Of a stretch of 64,000 nt of DNA, positions 33,347-42,998 are shown in pieces. The stretch covers positions 1 to 64,000 of the forward strand of contig NZ_JAFIBY010000004.1 of NCBI RefSeq assembly GCF_017832355.1, written 5' to 3'. The translations under genes and the position numbers were made by a program. Below the pieces are notes generated by a model that had not been told where the DNA came from, ran no database searches, and was given only the letters and a program-made list of their open reading frames with translations. Within the stretch, counting starts at the first letter, position 1. Every line of letters begins with the position of its first letter. Source of the DNA: Serratia sp. PL17 (GTDB taxonomy: Bacteria; Pseudomonadota; Gammaproteobacteria; Enterobacterales; Enterobacteriaceae).

Positions 33347-34402
33347 TTATTTGGCGCGTCGTGCTTTCACGGCTTGCGCGAGTTCGCGCAATACCGTCTC
33401 GGTATCCGCCCAGCCGATGCAAGCATCGGTGACGCTTTTGCCGTAAACCAGCGGTTCGCCGCTTTCCAGGTTCTGATTACCTTCCACCAGATGGCTTTCG
33501 ATCATCACACCCATGATCGCCTTTTCACCCCCGGCGATCTGCCCACAAACGTCGGCATTCACGTCCAACTGCTTCTTGAACTGCTTGCTGCTATTCGCAT
33601 GGCTGAAATCGATCATCACCTGTGCAGGCAGACCCGCTTTGACCAGGCCTTCTTTGACTTCTTTCACATGTGAAGCGCTGTAGTTCGGTTCTTTGCCGCC
33701 ACGCAAAATGATGTGGCAATCGCCGTTACCGCTGGTATTCACAATCGCCGAATGGCCCCACTTGGTGACTGACAGGAAACAGTGCGGTGCGCTGGCAGCA
33801 TTGATGGCGTCAATCGCGACCTTGATGGTGCCGTCAGTACCGTTCTTGAAGCCAACCGGGCAAGACAGGCCGGAAGACAGCTCGCGGTGTACCTGGGATT
33901 CTGTAGTGCGTGCGCCGATCGCGCCCCAGCTCATCAGATCCGCCAGATACTGCGGGGTGATCATGTCGAGGAATTCGCCAGCTGCTGGCAGACCGCTGTC
34001 GTTGATATCCAGCAACAGTTTGCGTGCCAGACGCAGACCGTCGTTGATCTGGAAGCTGTTATCCATTTGTGGATCGTTGATCAGGCCTTTCCAGCCCACG
34101 GTGGTGCGCGGTTTTTCAAAATAAACACGCATCACGACTTCCAGCTCGCCACTCAGCTCCTGACGCAGTGACAGCAAGCGGCCCGCATATTCTTTGGCCG
34201 CTTTGGTATCATGAATAGAGCAAGGACCGATGACAACCAGCAAGCGATCGTCACTACCACGAAGGATCTGATGAATAGCATTGCGTGCCTTGGACACCGT
34301 CTCTGCTGCGCGTTCAGTCGCCGGAAACTTTTCTAACAGGGCCACCGGTGGCAGGAGTTCCTTAATTTCTTTAATGCGTAAATCGTCGTTTTGGTAATTC
34401 AT
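33347..34402 (-). CDS. aroG: DAHP synthase, Phe-sensitive type
   Basis: A 351-residue type I DAHP synthase (E. coli AroG 350). It condenses phosphoenolpyruvate and erythrose-4-phosphate, the first step of aromatic amino acid synthesis. Motifs: VVIGPCSIHD (metal Cys), YFEKPRTTVGWKG, and the C-terminal MIESHLVEGNQ and DACIGW. ATG 34402 gives the known N-terminus MNYQNDDLRI. A dispersed palindromic element begins 43 bases upstream of the start codon, so the promoter lies beyond or inside it. Confidence 0.95.
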   Translation of the reverse strand: MNYQNDDLRIKEIKELLPPVALLEKFPATERAAETVSKARNAIHQILRGSDDRLLVVIGPCSIHDTKAAKEYAGRLLSLRQELSGELEVVMRVYFEKPRTTVGWKGLINDPQMDNSFQINDGLRLARKLLLDINDSGLPAAGEFLDMITPQYLADLMSWGAIGARTTESQVHRELSSGLSCPVGFKNGTDGTIKVAIDAINAASAPHCFLSVTKWGHSAIVNTSGNGDCHIILRGGKEPNYSASHVKEVKEGLVKAGLPAQVMIDFSHANSSKQFKKQLDVNADVCGQIAGGEKAIMGVMIESHLVEGNQNLESGEPLVYGKSVTDACIGWADTETVLRELAQAVKARRAK

Positions 34403-34445
34403 AACTTTTCCATTCGGTATCGAGAGGCGGTATTTCACAAAACGC

Positions 34446-34570
34446 ATACCCTATGAATTTCAAGTTGCAGCTAGGCACCCAGTTCACTCATCCCCAGGCG
34501 CTTACTTAAGTAAGTCACTGGGGTGAGTGAGTGCAGGTAACAACGCTGCAACTTGAAAGGCGACGGGTAT
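34446..34570. repeat. dispersed palindromic intergenic element, copy A
   Basis: About 125 bases with ATACCC/GGGTAT ends, a 14-bp inverted repeat (TTTCAAGTTGCAGC at 34458-34471 with its complement at 34545-34558) and an inner palindrome around CTTACTTAAGTAAG bracketed by CCCCAG/CTGGGG. A related copy lies between sucC and sucB. It codes for nothing obvious and would fold into one long hairpin. Confidence 0.75.
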
Positions 34571-34733
34571 AGATCCCACCAATTTAGCCTGTGAGGGTAG
34601 CGCTGTAAATCACCTTTGCCGCCCGCAGAATGAACGGCCAAATTAACAGTAGATTGTGCTGTTTCATCAGGGGAGCGTAGTGGCTCCTTTTTCGTTATGC
34701 TAACAACCAGGATACAGTTACTCGAGCCAAACC

Positions 34734-35339
34734 ATGCCCTCTCTGTTATTAGTTGATGACCACCCGGTGGTTCATGTCGCACTGGAAGCGGCGCTAATCA
34801 AATCGTCCCGCCCGTATCACCTTCAGGCGGTACAAGACGATGTCCAGGCGCTGAGCCAACTGGCCATTCGCGATTTTTCGTTGGTGATCCTCGATATTGG
34901 CCTGCCGCAGGTAGATGGCCTGCAGCTGTTGAAAAAAATCCGTCGTCGCTATCCACAGCAACCGGTCTTGATCTATACCGCACAGGAAGAAGACATTTAT
35001 GCCCGTATGGCCTATGCAGCAGGTGCCAATGGGTTTGTCCATAAGGGCAGCCGACTCGAACAGCTGGTGCAAGCGATTGAAACTGTACTCGATGGTGCCC
35101 TGAGCTTTCCCGACACGGCAATGGCAGAAGAAACTCAGTCAGTGGAAGGGGCGCTGCTGACCCCAAAAGAGCTGCAGGTTCTCGGATTACTCAGCAAGGG
35201 ACTGTCTAATCTGCAAATTGCCGACATGCTGAGCATCAGTAACAAAACCGTCAGCACCCACAAGAAGAATATTTTGCGCAAAACCGGTGCCAGCAACCTG
35301 CTGGAACTGGTAGCGGTATTTAAAGAGCTAACGCCATGA
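34734..35339 (+). CDS. NarL/LuxR-family response regulator (EvgA-like)
   Basis: A 201-residue regulator. Receiver domain: acidic pair D8-D9, phospho-acceptor Asp54 in VILDIGLPQVDG, Thr in LIYTAQE, Lys in FVHKG. C-terminal LuxR helix-turn-helix: LTPKELQVLGLLSKGLSNLQIA ... ISNKTVSTHKKNI. The overall design matches EvgA/BvgA partners of hybrid kinases. It overlaps the kinase gene by 4 bases, so phosphotransfer from that kinase is nearly certain. Targets are not known; zitB downstream in the same operon is a candidate. Confidence 0.9.
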   Translation: MPSLLLVDDHPVVHVALEAALIKSSRPYHLQAVQDDVQALSQLAIRDFSLVILDIGLPQVDGLQLLKKIRRRYPQQPVLIYTAQEEDIYARMAYAAGANGFVHKGSRLEQLVQAIETVLDGALSFPDTAMAEETQSVEGALLTPKELQVLGLLSKGLSNLQIADMLSISNKTVSTHKKNILRKTGASNLLELVAVFKELTP

Positions 35340-38300
35340 TGCGTGGCGTTCTGTTGTTGTTAGCCCTGCTGTTGTGTTTAGGTAAAACCGCGCAAGCGGG
35401 GCAACCGGTGCGCTACCAACTGGTCAGCAACCTGAGTATCCCTCCCGATATGCTGATCGCCAGTGAGAAAAACCCCTGGCGCGACGCCAGCCTGCGCATC
35501 GGGATCATCAGTGAAAACACCAGCCCCTATAACATCATTGTGGATGACGATTTGTACGGCCTGAACGCCGACTACCTCGGTTACATACAGCAGGTCACAG
35601 GCATCCACTTTCAAATCTACGGCTTTACCGATCTGGCACGCCTTGAGCAGGCATTACATAACGGCACTATCGATCTGGTGTACGGCATTCCGCAAAACGA
35701 AGCGCTGCATAATCTGAAAGTCTCTCAGCCTTATTACGTCAGTAACTTACGTGTACTGCGAGATCGCAGTAATGACCGTCAGGTGATGCTCAATTCCGCC
35801 AATGCACGGGTGGCGATCAGTACCTTAACCGATATGCAGGCCGGTAACGCGTTGAAAGCGATCTCCCCTCACGTACAGCGTTATGACAATAACTTGCAGG
35901 CGGTATATGCCTTACTGAACGGCAGCAGCGACTACTTTATTGCTGACGAAGCCAGCGCCAGCTTTATTATCGACCAATTGCAGCTCGGGCAGCTTTATCA
36001 GATCGAAAGTACCGTTAATCTCGGGAATCTGTCGTTCGTCTTTGCCGCCGCCAACCCGCAACTGATAGACACTCTCAATATTGCCATCGCCGATACCCCG
36101 ATGGAGTTTATGAATGCCATTCAAAGCCGCTGGAGCAAAAAAATCCCCAGCTATCTCGACACTGGCAACGCCGATCTGACCCAAATGGAAAAAAGTTGGG
36201 TGGGAACCCACCCTACCGTTTATTACGCCGCCATTGAGAATAACTTTCCGTTCGCCTACCGCGGTGCCGGTGGGCAGCCGCGCGGCTACGCAATCGACAT
36301 TTTGAATATCATTGCGCAGAACACCGGGCTGCGCTTTATGCCGCTTTGGGCACGTAATGCCGAGGAGGCGGACCAACTGGTGCAATCCGGTCAGGCCAGT
36401 TTCCGAACGGCACTGCCATTAGCCCGTGGCGTTAAAGCGCGCTACAGCGCCAGCATGCCAATCCACCGCTCGCTGTGGGGGGTTTACATTGGCCAACACA
36501 CCAACGGCATTTCCACCTGGAGCGATCTGGCCGGCAAGCGTATCGGGGTGTTGCAGGGGGACCTGGCTCAAGGGCTTGTTCCCCCCGATGAAGAGCTGAT
36601 CCGTTTTACCGACAGCAAAACCCTGTATGACGCGTTGGCCAACGGCCAAATAGATGCGCTGGTAGATAATGTGATCTCAGCAAACTTTGTCGCCCTGTCA
36701 CGCTATTCTGGTGCGATAAAACTGGCGTTTGCCGCCAATAACATTGCCTACCCAGTGGCCTTCGGTGTACGTCAGGATCAGCCGTTGCTGTTAGCTATCC
36801 TCGATAAAAATCTGATGCAGATCCCGTCAGAAACGCTGCAATCATTACGCGATGAATGGATTGTCGATCGCAGCAACTTGATTGATGCCGTGAACGAAAA
36901 CCGTATGCAGCCACAAACTACCTGGCTTTTAGCGCTGCTGGCAGCAGCAATCTTGCTGTTGCTGGGGCTGACACTTCGCCGCTTTGTGCTTCAACGACGA
37001 GAAAAGCGCGAGCGTGAAGTGCTCGAGCAGGCACGCCGACATGCTGAAGCGGAAAATCGCATGAAAAGCAAATTTCTGGCTACCGTCAGCCATGAACTGC
37101 GCACGCCAATGCACGCTATTCTCGGCTTGCTGGAGCTGGAGCTAAAGCGCCAGCCAGCCCCTGAGGGATTACCGGTCATTTACAGCTCAGCGTCATCGTT
37201 ACTCAACTTACTCAATGACTTGCAGGATCACGCAAGGTTGGAAACCGGCTCGCTGACATTAGTGCCCAAAGCTGTGACGCTGCGCCCCTGGATTGACCAC
37301 ATCAGCGCCCTGTATCAACCACTGATTGGCGAACGCCCGGTGAGATTCAGTGTGAATGCGGCCGACAACCTACCCACCGCCGTTCTTGTTGATGGTGAGC
37401 GTTTACTTCAGGTAGCTAACAATCTGATAAATAATGCGATTAAATTCACCCCCCGCGGCACTATTCAGGTGAATATCGATTGGCACGCGTCCGCCGCGCC
37501 TCAGGGGGACCTGTGCCTGACGGTGGCCGACAGCGGCTGCGGTATCGCCGCCGACGAGATAGACAAGCTGTTCCAACCCTTTTACCGCGCGCGCAGTGCA
37601 CAGCGCGTATCCGTGCAGGGTACCGGGCTGGGTCTGTCTATCTGCAAGGAAATCGTCGAGCAAATGGGTGGCCATATTGCGCTACATTCACAACCCAGCG
37701 TGGGCACCCAGGTTTATGTTAGGGTGCCAGTGACTCCGATCGCGGCTGATCGGGCAACCCACCCGGCTGACAAACCGTTCAATTTACCGTCGCCAACCCT
37801 ACGCGTGGCACTGATCGACGATCATCCCACCAATCTGTTGCTGATGGAGCGGCAATTACGCCACTTCGGGCTACGACCAACCCTGTTCGAACAGGGCTAT
37901 ACACTGCTGAAAGCCCACCGCCAGCATCCGTTTGACCTGCTGTTTATTGATTACAATATGCCGCGCCCGGACGGCCTGACACTGGCACGATTGATACGCC
38001 GGGACGAACAACGCCACCACCTTCCCGCCTGCCAAATTATTCTGTGCTCGGCAGATGTGCAGGAATTTACTCGCATCCCATCAGGACGGGTGGCGATCGA
38101 TCGGTTTTTAACCAAACCTATTTCGCTGTCGGCTATCGCTCAAGTATTACCGCAGCAGCCGCAGGTGACAGAGCAACAGTTAGTCCTCACTGACCTACAA
38201 CAGACTCTGACCGAGATGGCGGGTAATGATCACGCGATGCTCCAACGTCTGGCGACAACACTGCTGGCAACGTTACAGCAAGACCGACAACGGCTTGAAA

Positions 38301-38548
38301 AGGCGCTGCAGAGCCAAGATTTATCGGCATTGGGGCAAAGCGCACATCGTATTAAGGGCAGCTTGTTGATGCTGCAACTGCCGGCAGCAGCAAACCTGTG
38401 CCAGCACCTGGTAGAAAGTGGCCGTGAAGGAACATTAAATCAGGCCGCCTATACTGAATTAAGTGTGTTAGTGGAACAGATACTGATAGAACTGGCGGGT
38501 CTGGTCAGCACTGACAAGTCGTATTTCGCTATGCATAAGGATGAATAA
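35336..38548 (+). CDS. BvgS/EvgS-type hybrid sensor histidine kinase
   Basis: A 1070-residue phosphorelay kinase. Signal peptide (1-22); two periplasmic SBP_bac_3 (Venus-flytrap) domains at about 48-265 and 290-515; one membrane helix at about 528-548; coiled linker; HisKA with His586 in [11 protein letters not shown]; HATPase ([24 protein letters not shown]); receiver with Asp872 in [13 protein letters not shown]; HPt domain with His1004 in SAHRIKGSL. Unlike E. coli EvgS (1197 aa), no PAS domain lies between helix and HisKA. The signal is unknown; flytrap domains may bind small molecules or respond to acidity. Its stop overlaps the zitB ATG. Confidence 0.92.
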   Translation: MMRGVLLLLALLLCLGKTAQAGQPVRYQLVSNLSIPPDMLIASEKNPWRDASLRIGIISENTSPYNIIVDDDLYGLNADYLGYIQQVTGIHFQIYGFTDLARLEQALHNGTIDLVYGIPQNEALHNLKVSQPYYVSNLRVLRDRSNDRQVMLNSANARVAISTLTDMQAGNALKAISPHVQRYDNNLQAVYALLNGSSDYFIADEASASFIIDQLQLGQLYQIESTVNLGNLSFVFAAANPQLIDTLNIAIADTPMEFMNAIQSRWSKKIPSYLDTGNADLTQMEKSWVGTHPTVYYAAIENNFPFAYRGAGGQPRGYAIDILNIIAQNTGLRFMPLWARNAEEADQLVQSGQASFRTALPLARGVKARYSASMPIHRSLWGVYIGQHTNGISTWSDLAGKRIGVLQGDLAQGLVPPDEELIRFTDSKTLYDALANGQIDALVDNVISANFVALSRYSGAIKLAFAANNIAYPVAFGVRQDQPLLLAILDKNLMQIPSETLQSLRDEWIVDRSNLIDAVNENRMQPQTTWLLALLAAAILLLLGLTLRRFVLQRREKREREVLEQARRHAEAENRMKSKFLATVSHELRTPMHAILGLLELELKRQPAPEGLPVIYSSASSLLNLLNDLQDHARLETGSLTLVPKAVTLRPWIDHISALYQPLIGERPVRFSVNAADNLPTAVLVDGERLLQVANNLINNAIKFTPRGTIQVNIDWHASAAPQGDLCLTVADSGCGIAADEIDKLFQPFYRARSAQRVSVQGTGLGLSICKEIVEQMGGHIALHSQPSVGTQVYVRVPVTPIAADRATHPADKPFNLPSPTLRVALIDDHPTNLLLMERQLRHFGLRPTLFEQGYTLLKAHRQHPFDLLFIDYNMPRPDGLTLARLIRRDEQRHHLPACQIILCSADVQEFTRIPSGRVAIDRFLTKPISLSAIAQVLPQQPQVTEQQLVLTDLQQTLTEMAGNDHAMLQRLATTLLATLQQDRQRLEKALQSQDLSALGQSAHRIKGSLLMLQLPAAANLCQHLVESGREGTLNQAAYTELSVLVEQILIELAGLVSTDKSYFAMHKDE

Positions 38549-39510
38549 TGTCGGACGCCCCACATGTACACCAGCCAAAAGACAGTAATAGTAAACGCCT
38601 ACTGACCGCTTTTTTAGTCACTGCGGTATTTATGGTCGCCGAAGTCGCCGGTGGGTTAATTTCCGGTTCACTGGCACTGCTGGCAGATGCCGGCCACATG
38701 CTCACCGACGCCGCAGCGCTGTTGGTCGCGCTAATGGCGGTGCACTTCTCGCAACGTAAACCTAATGCACGCCACACTTTTGGTTATCTGCGCCTGACCA
38801 CTCTGGCGGCTTTCCTCAACGCTGCCGCGTTGCTGGTGATTGTTGTATTCATCCTGTGGGAGGCTATACGGCGTTTCTTCGAACCACAGCCAGTGATGGG
38901 TACGCCAATGCTGATTATCGCCATAGCGGGGCTGCTGGCTAACCTGTTCGCCTTCTGGCTGCTACACCGTGGCAGTGAGGAGAAGAATATCAATGTACGT
39001 GCCGCTGCATTGCACGTGCTGGGGGATTTACTGGGATCCGTGGGTGCCATTGCGGCCGCCATTGTGATATTGACCACCGGCTGGACGCCAATCGACCCAA
39101 TACTCTCGGTGTTGGTCTCCTGCCTGGTCATACGCAGCGCCTGGCGGCTGTTGAAAGAAAGCTTCCACGAGCTGTTGGAAGGCACACCGCAAGAGGTGGA
39201 TATCAACAAGTTGCAAAAAGACCTGTGCCTGAATATTCCGGAAGTACGTAACATCCATCATGTGCACGTCTGGCAAATTGGTGAGCAGAAGCTCATGACA
39301 CTGCATGCGCAGGTGATACCGCCAAACGATCACGATGGCTTGCTGTATCGCATCCAGGCTTACCTACTGGAGCACTACCGGATTGGCCATGTCACCATTC
39401 AGATGGAATACCGGCATTGTGATACGCCCGACTGCGGAATTAACCGCGCGCCCGAGCCAAGTGACCACTCACATTCTGGCTCACATTCTCACCTGGGGCA
39501 TCATCACTAA
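38548..39510 (+). CDS. zitB: zinc efflux transporter ZitB (CDF family)
   Basis: A 320-residue cation diffusion facilitator (E. coli 313). Six hydrophobic helices; metal-site HxxxD pairs in [15 protein letters not shown] and [14 protein letters not shown]; His-rich N-terminus (HVHQPKDS) and C-terminal His tail. It exchanges Zn2+ for H+ outward across the inner membrane. Here the ATG overlaps the kinase stop by one base, so it is cotranscribed with the two-component genes, unlike in E. coli where zitB stands alone. Confidence 0.94.
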   Translation: MSDAPHVHQPKDSNSKRLLTAFLVTAVFMVAEVAGGLISGSLALLADAGHMLTDAAALLVALMAVHFSQRKPNARHTFGYLRLTTLAAFLNAAALLVIVVFILWEAIRRFFEPQPVMGTPMLIIAIAGLLANLFAFWLLHRGSEEKNINVRAAALHVLGDLLGSVGAIAAAIVILTTGWTPIDPILSVLVSCLVIRSAWRLLKESFHELLEGTPQEVDINKLQKDLCLNIPEVRNIHHVHVWQIGEQKLMTLHAQVIPPNDHDGLLYRIQAYLLEHYRIGHVTIQMEYRHCDTPDCGINRAPEPSDHSHSGSHSHLGHHH

Positions 39511-39516
39511 AACACG

Positions 39517-39540
39517 TAGGGCACCTAATAAGGTGCCCTA
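39517..39540. terminator. hairpin between zitB and pnuC (convergent)
   Basis: TAGGGCACCT-AATA-AGGTGCCCTA, a perfect 10-bp stem 7 bases after zitB. The flanking T runs are weak on both strands, so it may be only a partial terminator. Confidence 0.6.
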
Positions 39541-39559
39541 ACAATTTATATGTGGAAGA

Positions 39560-40285
39560 TTATGAAGCAGAAGATAAGGGCCGCGATTGGTTACTGCTCG
39601 CGCTCTTGATCCACAGCCAAGAGCCGTTCAGCGCAATCAGCGTCAGAATCACGTATTCTAGCGCCATGGCATAAACCCCCTGGTAGGCGAAAATTGCTAC
39701 GCTGATCACGTCGATCACCACCCACAACAGCCAGTTCTCCACGTATTTGCGGGTCATCAAAATCATCGCCACGATTGACAACACCATCATGGTTGAGTCC
39801 CAGAACGGGAAGGCATCCGGCTGCAACTGCGGCATTTGCACGCCCAGACCCAAGCCCTGCATCACCGCAACCGCAATCTGCGTCAGCCCGGCAAACACAG
39901 GGTCAATATTGAACGTCATCAAGGCAATGCCGATAACACACACCGCAGCCCAGGCCAGCGCTTTCGGCAATGACAACCAACGGATTTTCAATTCAGCCTG
40001 GTTATCCTGAGTCTGACGGCTCCAGGCGTACCAACCGTAGATATTGGCAACAAAGAAGAAGAGCTGCAGCAGCAGGCTGGCGTAGAGCTGAATTTGGAAG
40101 AAGATCACCGCAAACAACGTCACGTTAATCAAACCAAACAGGTAGTTGATAATCTTCTCTTTGCTGGCATACCAAATGCACAGCAAACCGAACAGGGTGC
40201 CAATGGCCTCAATCCAAGAAAGATCGTAGCCTCCGGCCCCCAACGGAATATGCACCAAAATATTGCTGGTACTGAAAAAGCTCAT
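39560..40285 (-). CDS. pnuC: nicotinamide riboside transporter PnuC
   Basis: A 241-residue membrane protein with seven hydrophobic helices (E. coli 239). Conserved PnuC pieces: LFGLLCIWYASKEKIINY, FANIYGWYAWSRQ-type loop and WLLWVVIDVISVAIFAYQG near the C-terminus. It imports nicotinamide riboside for NAD salvage. It lies 32 bases after nadA in the same direction; NadR probably controls both. Confidence 0.95.
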   Translation of the reverse strand: MSFFSTSNILVHIPLGAGGYDLSWIEAIGTLFGLLCIWYASKEKIINYLFGLINVTLFAVIFFQIQLYASLLLQLFFFVANIYGWYAWSRQTQDNQAELKIRWLSLPKALAWAAVCVIGIALMTFNIDPVFAGLTQIAVAVMQGLGLGVQMPQLQPDAFPFWDSTMMVLSIVAMILMTRKYVENWLLWVVIDVISVAIFAYQGVYAMALEYVILTLIALNGSWLWIKSASSNQSRPLSSAS

Positions 40286-40317
40286 TTTATCATCCTTATT
40301 AAGCGGTTAATCTGCCC

Positions 40318-41379
40318 TCAGGCGTTCCCTTTTACCTGCATTTTTAATTGCGCAGCGAAATCCAGCATCCGGTTCAGTGGGATCAGGGCCTTCTGGCGTA
40401 GCGCAGCGTCGACGTGTATCTCATGCAGTGCGCCACCTTGCTCCAACCCATCAGCGATGGCCTTCAGGCCATTCATCGCCATCCACGGACAGTGTGCGCA
40501 GCTTCGGCAAGTGGCGCCTTCACCGGCAGTAGGCGCTTCGAATAATTCTTTGTCCGGACAGGCTTGTTGCATCTTATAGAAAATACCGCGGTCGGTGGCG
40601 ACAATCAGCTGCGGATTAGGCAGCGTTTGTGCCGCCTGAATCAATTGGCTGGTTGAACCCACCGCATCTGCCAGATCAACCACTGCCTGTGGCGACTCTG
40701 GATGCACCAGTATCGCTGCGTCTGGGTACAAGGCCTTCATACGCATCAAGGCCTGGGTTTTAAACTCGTCATGGACGATACAAGCGCCCTGCCAGCAAAG
40801 AACATCGGCACCCGTCTGCTTTTGCACATAGTTACCCAGATGGCGATCCGGTGCCCAGATGATCTTTTCACCCAGGCTGTCGAGATGCTCAATTAATTCA
40901 ACAGCAATACTGGACGTCACGACCCAGTCGGCACGTGCTTTTACCGCCGCGGAGGTATTAGCGTAGACCACCACGGTACGATCCGGATGGCTATCACAAA
41001 AGGCATTGAACTCTTCTTCCGGGCAGCCAAGATCCAATGAGCATTCCGCATGTAACGTCGGCATCAGCACCTGCTTTTCCGGGCTGAGGATCTTGGCGGT
41101 TTCCCCCATAAAACGGACGCCGGCAACCAGCAGAGTCGACGCAGGGTGATTGCTGCCGAATCGTGCCATCTCCAGCGAATCCGCCACGCAGCCGCCCGTT
41201 TCTTCAGCCAACGCCTGGATTTCCGGATCGGTATAATAATGGGCTACCATCACCGCATTACGTTGCTTGAGCAGCATTTTAATTTTCTCGCGATAAAATG
41301 CCTTCTGCGCAACATCCAGCGGCACGGGTTTAGGCGGGAACGGATACACCGCCGCGTTCACATCAAACATTTCACTCAT
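40318..41379 (-). CDS. nadA: quinolinate synthase A
   Basis: A 353-residue [4Fe-4S] enzyme that condenses iminoaspartate with dihydroxyacetone phosphate to quinolinate, the NAD precursor. Cluster cysteines are in the [10 protein letters not shown] region, the [22 protein letters not shown] block and C-terminal [33 protein letters not shown] is the N-terminal family signature. ATG 41379 (MSEMFDVNA) fits the family; the frame's upstream 21 codons do not. Confidence 0.95.
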   Translation of the reverse strand: MSEMFDVNAAVYPFPPKPVPLDVAQKAFYREKIKMLLKQRNAVMVAHYYTDPEIQALAEETGGCVADSLEMARFGSNHPASTLLVAGVRFMGETAKILSPEKQVLMPTLHAECSLDLGCPEEEFNAFCDSHPDRTVVVYANTSAAVKARADWVVTSSIAVELIEHLDSLGEKIIWAPDRHLGNYVQKQTGADVLCWQGACIVHDEFKTQALMRMKALYPDAAILVHPESPQAVVDLADAVGSTSQLIQAAQTLPNPQLIVATDRGIFYKMQQACPDKELFEAPTAGEGATCRSCAHCPWMAMNGLKAIADGLEQGGALHEIHVDAALRQKALIPLNRMLDFAAQLKMQVKGNA

Positions 41380-41443
41380 CGCTACAATCTCTGTGCTAGG
41401 CTGGGTGTCTGCTGCAAGGGTACTCCCCCTACCACAACCCATT

Positions 41444-41461
41444 CGTTTTATATACTAAACA
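41444..41461 (-). promoter_or_regulatory. candidate NadR operator upstream of nadA
   Basis: On the minus strand TGTTTA-GTATAT-AAAACG matches the NadR pattern TGTTTA-N6-TAAACA at 10 of 12 positions. It lies 65 bases before the nadA ATG. Confidence 0.5.
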
Positions 41462-41559
41462 AAATACCTAAAATCGCGCGAAAAGTCCGCTGATATTTTT
41501 GCGTTTACGCTAATTGTGTTTAATACATTAAAAATGTTGAGATAATGAAGTTCAAAAGA

Positions 41560-42214
41560 GGGCCGTGCGGGGGTCTAAAAGGGATTAATCAGCTCAAAGG
41601 GGCGGGATTGATTCAGCCTTATGGCCTCACCCTTCGGGCAACGCTGCGCGATGCTCGAACCTGAACGCAGGTTACTCGTCTCTTTCAGAGACTCGCCCTT
41701 CGGGCCAGCTCAAGCGCTGTTCAAAAGCGTATATGCTTTTGTCTCACCACAGGATTCGTGCGGTATGCGATATTCGAGTTTGGGAAAAGTGCTGAAGTAC
41801 TTTGAGAAATGGTGGGTCGTGCGGGATTGATTCGGCCGTTGGCCTCACCCTTCGGGCAACGCTACGCGTTGTCGTATCGCTGCGCGATGCTCGAACCTGA
41901 ACGCAGGTTACTCGTCTCTTTCAGAGACTCGCCCTTCGGGCCAGCGCAAGCGCTGTTCAAAAGCGTATATGCTTTTGTCTCACCACAGGATTCGTGCGTT
42001 ATGCGATATTCGAGTTTGGGAAAAGTGCTGAAGTACTTTGAGAAATGGTGGGTCGTGCGGGATTGATTCGGCCGTTGGCCTCACCCTTCGGGCAACGCTG
42101 CGCGTTGTCGTATCGCTACGCGATGCTCGAACCTGAACGCAGGGTCTCACCCACACGATTCGTGCTTTATGCCAATCAAGGTTTTTTATAATAAGGGGGG
42201 TATTTCTTTAAGAA
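41560..42214. repeat. tandem repeats downstream of the tRNA cluster, with tRNA-Lys 3' fragments
   Basis: About 650 bases after (in transcription order) the last tRNA-Lys. Units of ~220-236 bases start near 41602, 41821 and 42057; the third lacks the middle. Each holds a TCACCCTTCGGGCAACGCTG hairpin, the GAACCTGAACGCAGG stretch, and CTCTTTCAGAGACTCGCCCT-type stems. Units end in a 19-base copy of the tRNA-Lys 3' end (41810-41828 and 42046-42064); a 12-base relic sits at 41560. Short ORFs here (41621-41830 and 41809-42066) are copies of the repeat, not genes. Confidence 0.85.
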
Positions 42215-42290
42215 TGGTGGGTCGTGCGGGATTCGAACCTGCGACCAATTGATTAAAAGTCAACTGCTCTACCAACTGAGCTAACGACCC
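42215..42290 (-). tRNA. tRNA-Lys (anticodon TTT)
   Basis: 76 nt with encoded CCA; acceptor stem GGGTCGT, anticodon loop CTTTTAA, T-arm GGTTCGAATCC. Fifth and last of the cluster in transcription order. Confidence 0.97.
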
Positions 42291-42345
42291 ACTGATGTGG
42301 TTTACTGCTGAACCGCGCAAGCAGGAGAAGGACTCGCTGCAATAA

Positions 42346-42421
42346 TGGTGGGCCGTGCGGGATTCGAACCTGCGACCAATTGATTAAAAGTCAACTGCTC
42401 TACCAACTGAGCTAACGGCCC
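42346..42421 (-). tRNA. tRNA-Lys (anticodon TTT)
   Basis: 76 nt with CCA. The acceptor stem is GGGCCGT, a compensated variant of the copies at 42215 and 42744; the rest is identical. Confidence 0.97.
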
Positions 42422-42552
42422 ACTAACGTGGTTTACTGCTGAACAACCAATACAGACGCTAAGACTGTATTGCGGAAAAACGATGCGGGGTGGGGGACAA
42501 TTCGAAAAACTCGATTTGGACCTTCTGTTTCACATCTCTACCAATCTGAAAA

Positions 42553-42628
42553 TGGTGGGCCGTGCGGGATTCGAACCTGCGACCAATTGATTAAAAGTCA
42601 ACTGCTCTACCAACTGAGCTAACGGCCC
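42553..42628 (-). tRNA. tRNA-Lys (anticodon TTT)
   Basis: 76 nt with CCA, acceptor stem GGGCCGT; identical to the copy at 42346. Confidence 0.97.
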
Positions 42629-42635
42629 ACAGCAG

Positions 42636-42711
42636 TGGTGGGTGATGACGGGCTCGAACCGCCGACCCCCTCCGTGTAAAGGAGATGCTCTACCAACTGA
42701 GCTAATCACCC
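42636..42711 (-). tRNA. valT: tRNA-Val (anticodon TAC)
   Basis: 76 nt with CCA; acceptor GGGTGAT, anticodon TAC inside loop TTTACAC, T-arm GGTTCGAGCCC. Second gene of the cluster, as valT in E. coli's lysT-valT-lysW array. Confidence 0.96.
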
Positions 42712-42743
42712 ACTAGTGTGGTTACTGCTACTACTTCAGAAAT

Positions 42744-42819
42744 TGGTGGGTCGTGCGGGATTCGAACCTGCGACCAATTGATTAAAAGTCAACTGCTCTA
42801 CCAACTGAGCTAACGACCC
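42744..42819 (-). tRNA. lysT: tRNA-Lys (anticodon TTT), first of the cluster
   Basis: 76 nt with CCA, acceptor GGGTCGT. First gene after the cluster promoter, at the lysT position. Confidence 0.96.
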
Positions 42820-42870
42820 AATTTCCTTGCTGCTTTAACATCTTGCAAGATGTCTTGGCAACGGCGGCAT

Positions 42871-42898
42871 ATATTACTAATTTATCTTGGCAGCGCAA
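42871..42898 (-). promoter_or_regulatory. tRNA operon promoter
   Basis: On the minus strand TTGCGC (42893-42898), 16 bases, TAATAT (42871-42876), then a GC-rich discriminator (GCCGCCG) typical of stringently controlled stable RNA promoters. Transcription would begin about 45 bases before lysT. Confidence 0.65.
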
Positions 42899-42942
42899 CT
42901 TAAATTTTCGAACAAGTGGTTCAACTGCTTGTTCTTCACACG

Positions 42943-42993
42943 AATGAGCCCAGAAATCGGTCAAATCGACTAACTTCTGGGCTCATTTTTTTT
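42943..42993 (+). terminator. strong hairpin with T run, oriented against cpoB
   Basis: AATGAGCCCAGAA pairs perfectly with TTCTGGGCTCATT, followed by T8 on the plus strand. Read along cpoB's direction the T run precedes the stem, so as an intrinsic terminator it faces plus-strand transcripts. Confidence 0.6.
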
Positions 42994-42998
42994 GCTTG

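Noticed and set aside
34600-34630. TyrR box upstream of aroG
   Set aside because: Only one half (TGTAAA) is present; the partner half does not match at the right spacing.
41621-42066. Two similar short ORFs that look like a paralogous gene pair
   Set aside because: They are the tandem repeat read twice and end in tRNA-Lys 3' sequence; no start signals.
41560-42214. Possible CRISPR array
   Set aside because: Units are over 200 bases, few, and derived from tRNA trailers; no 28-37 base repeats with unique spacers and no cas genes.
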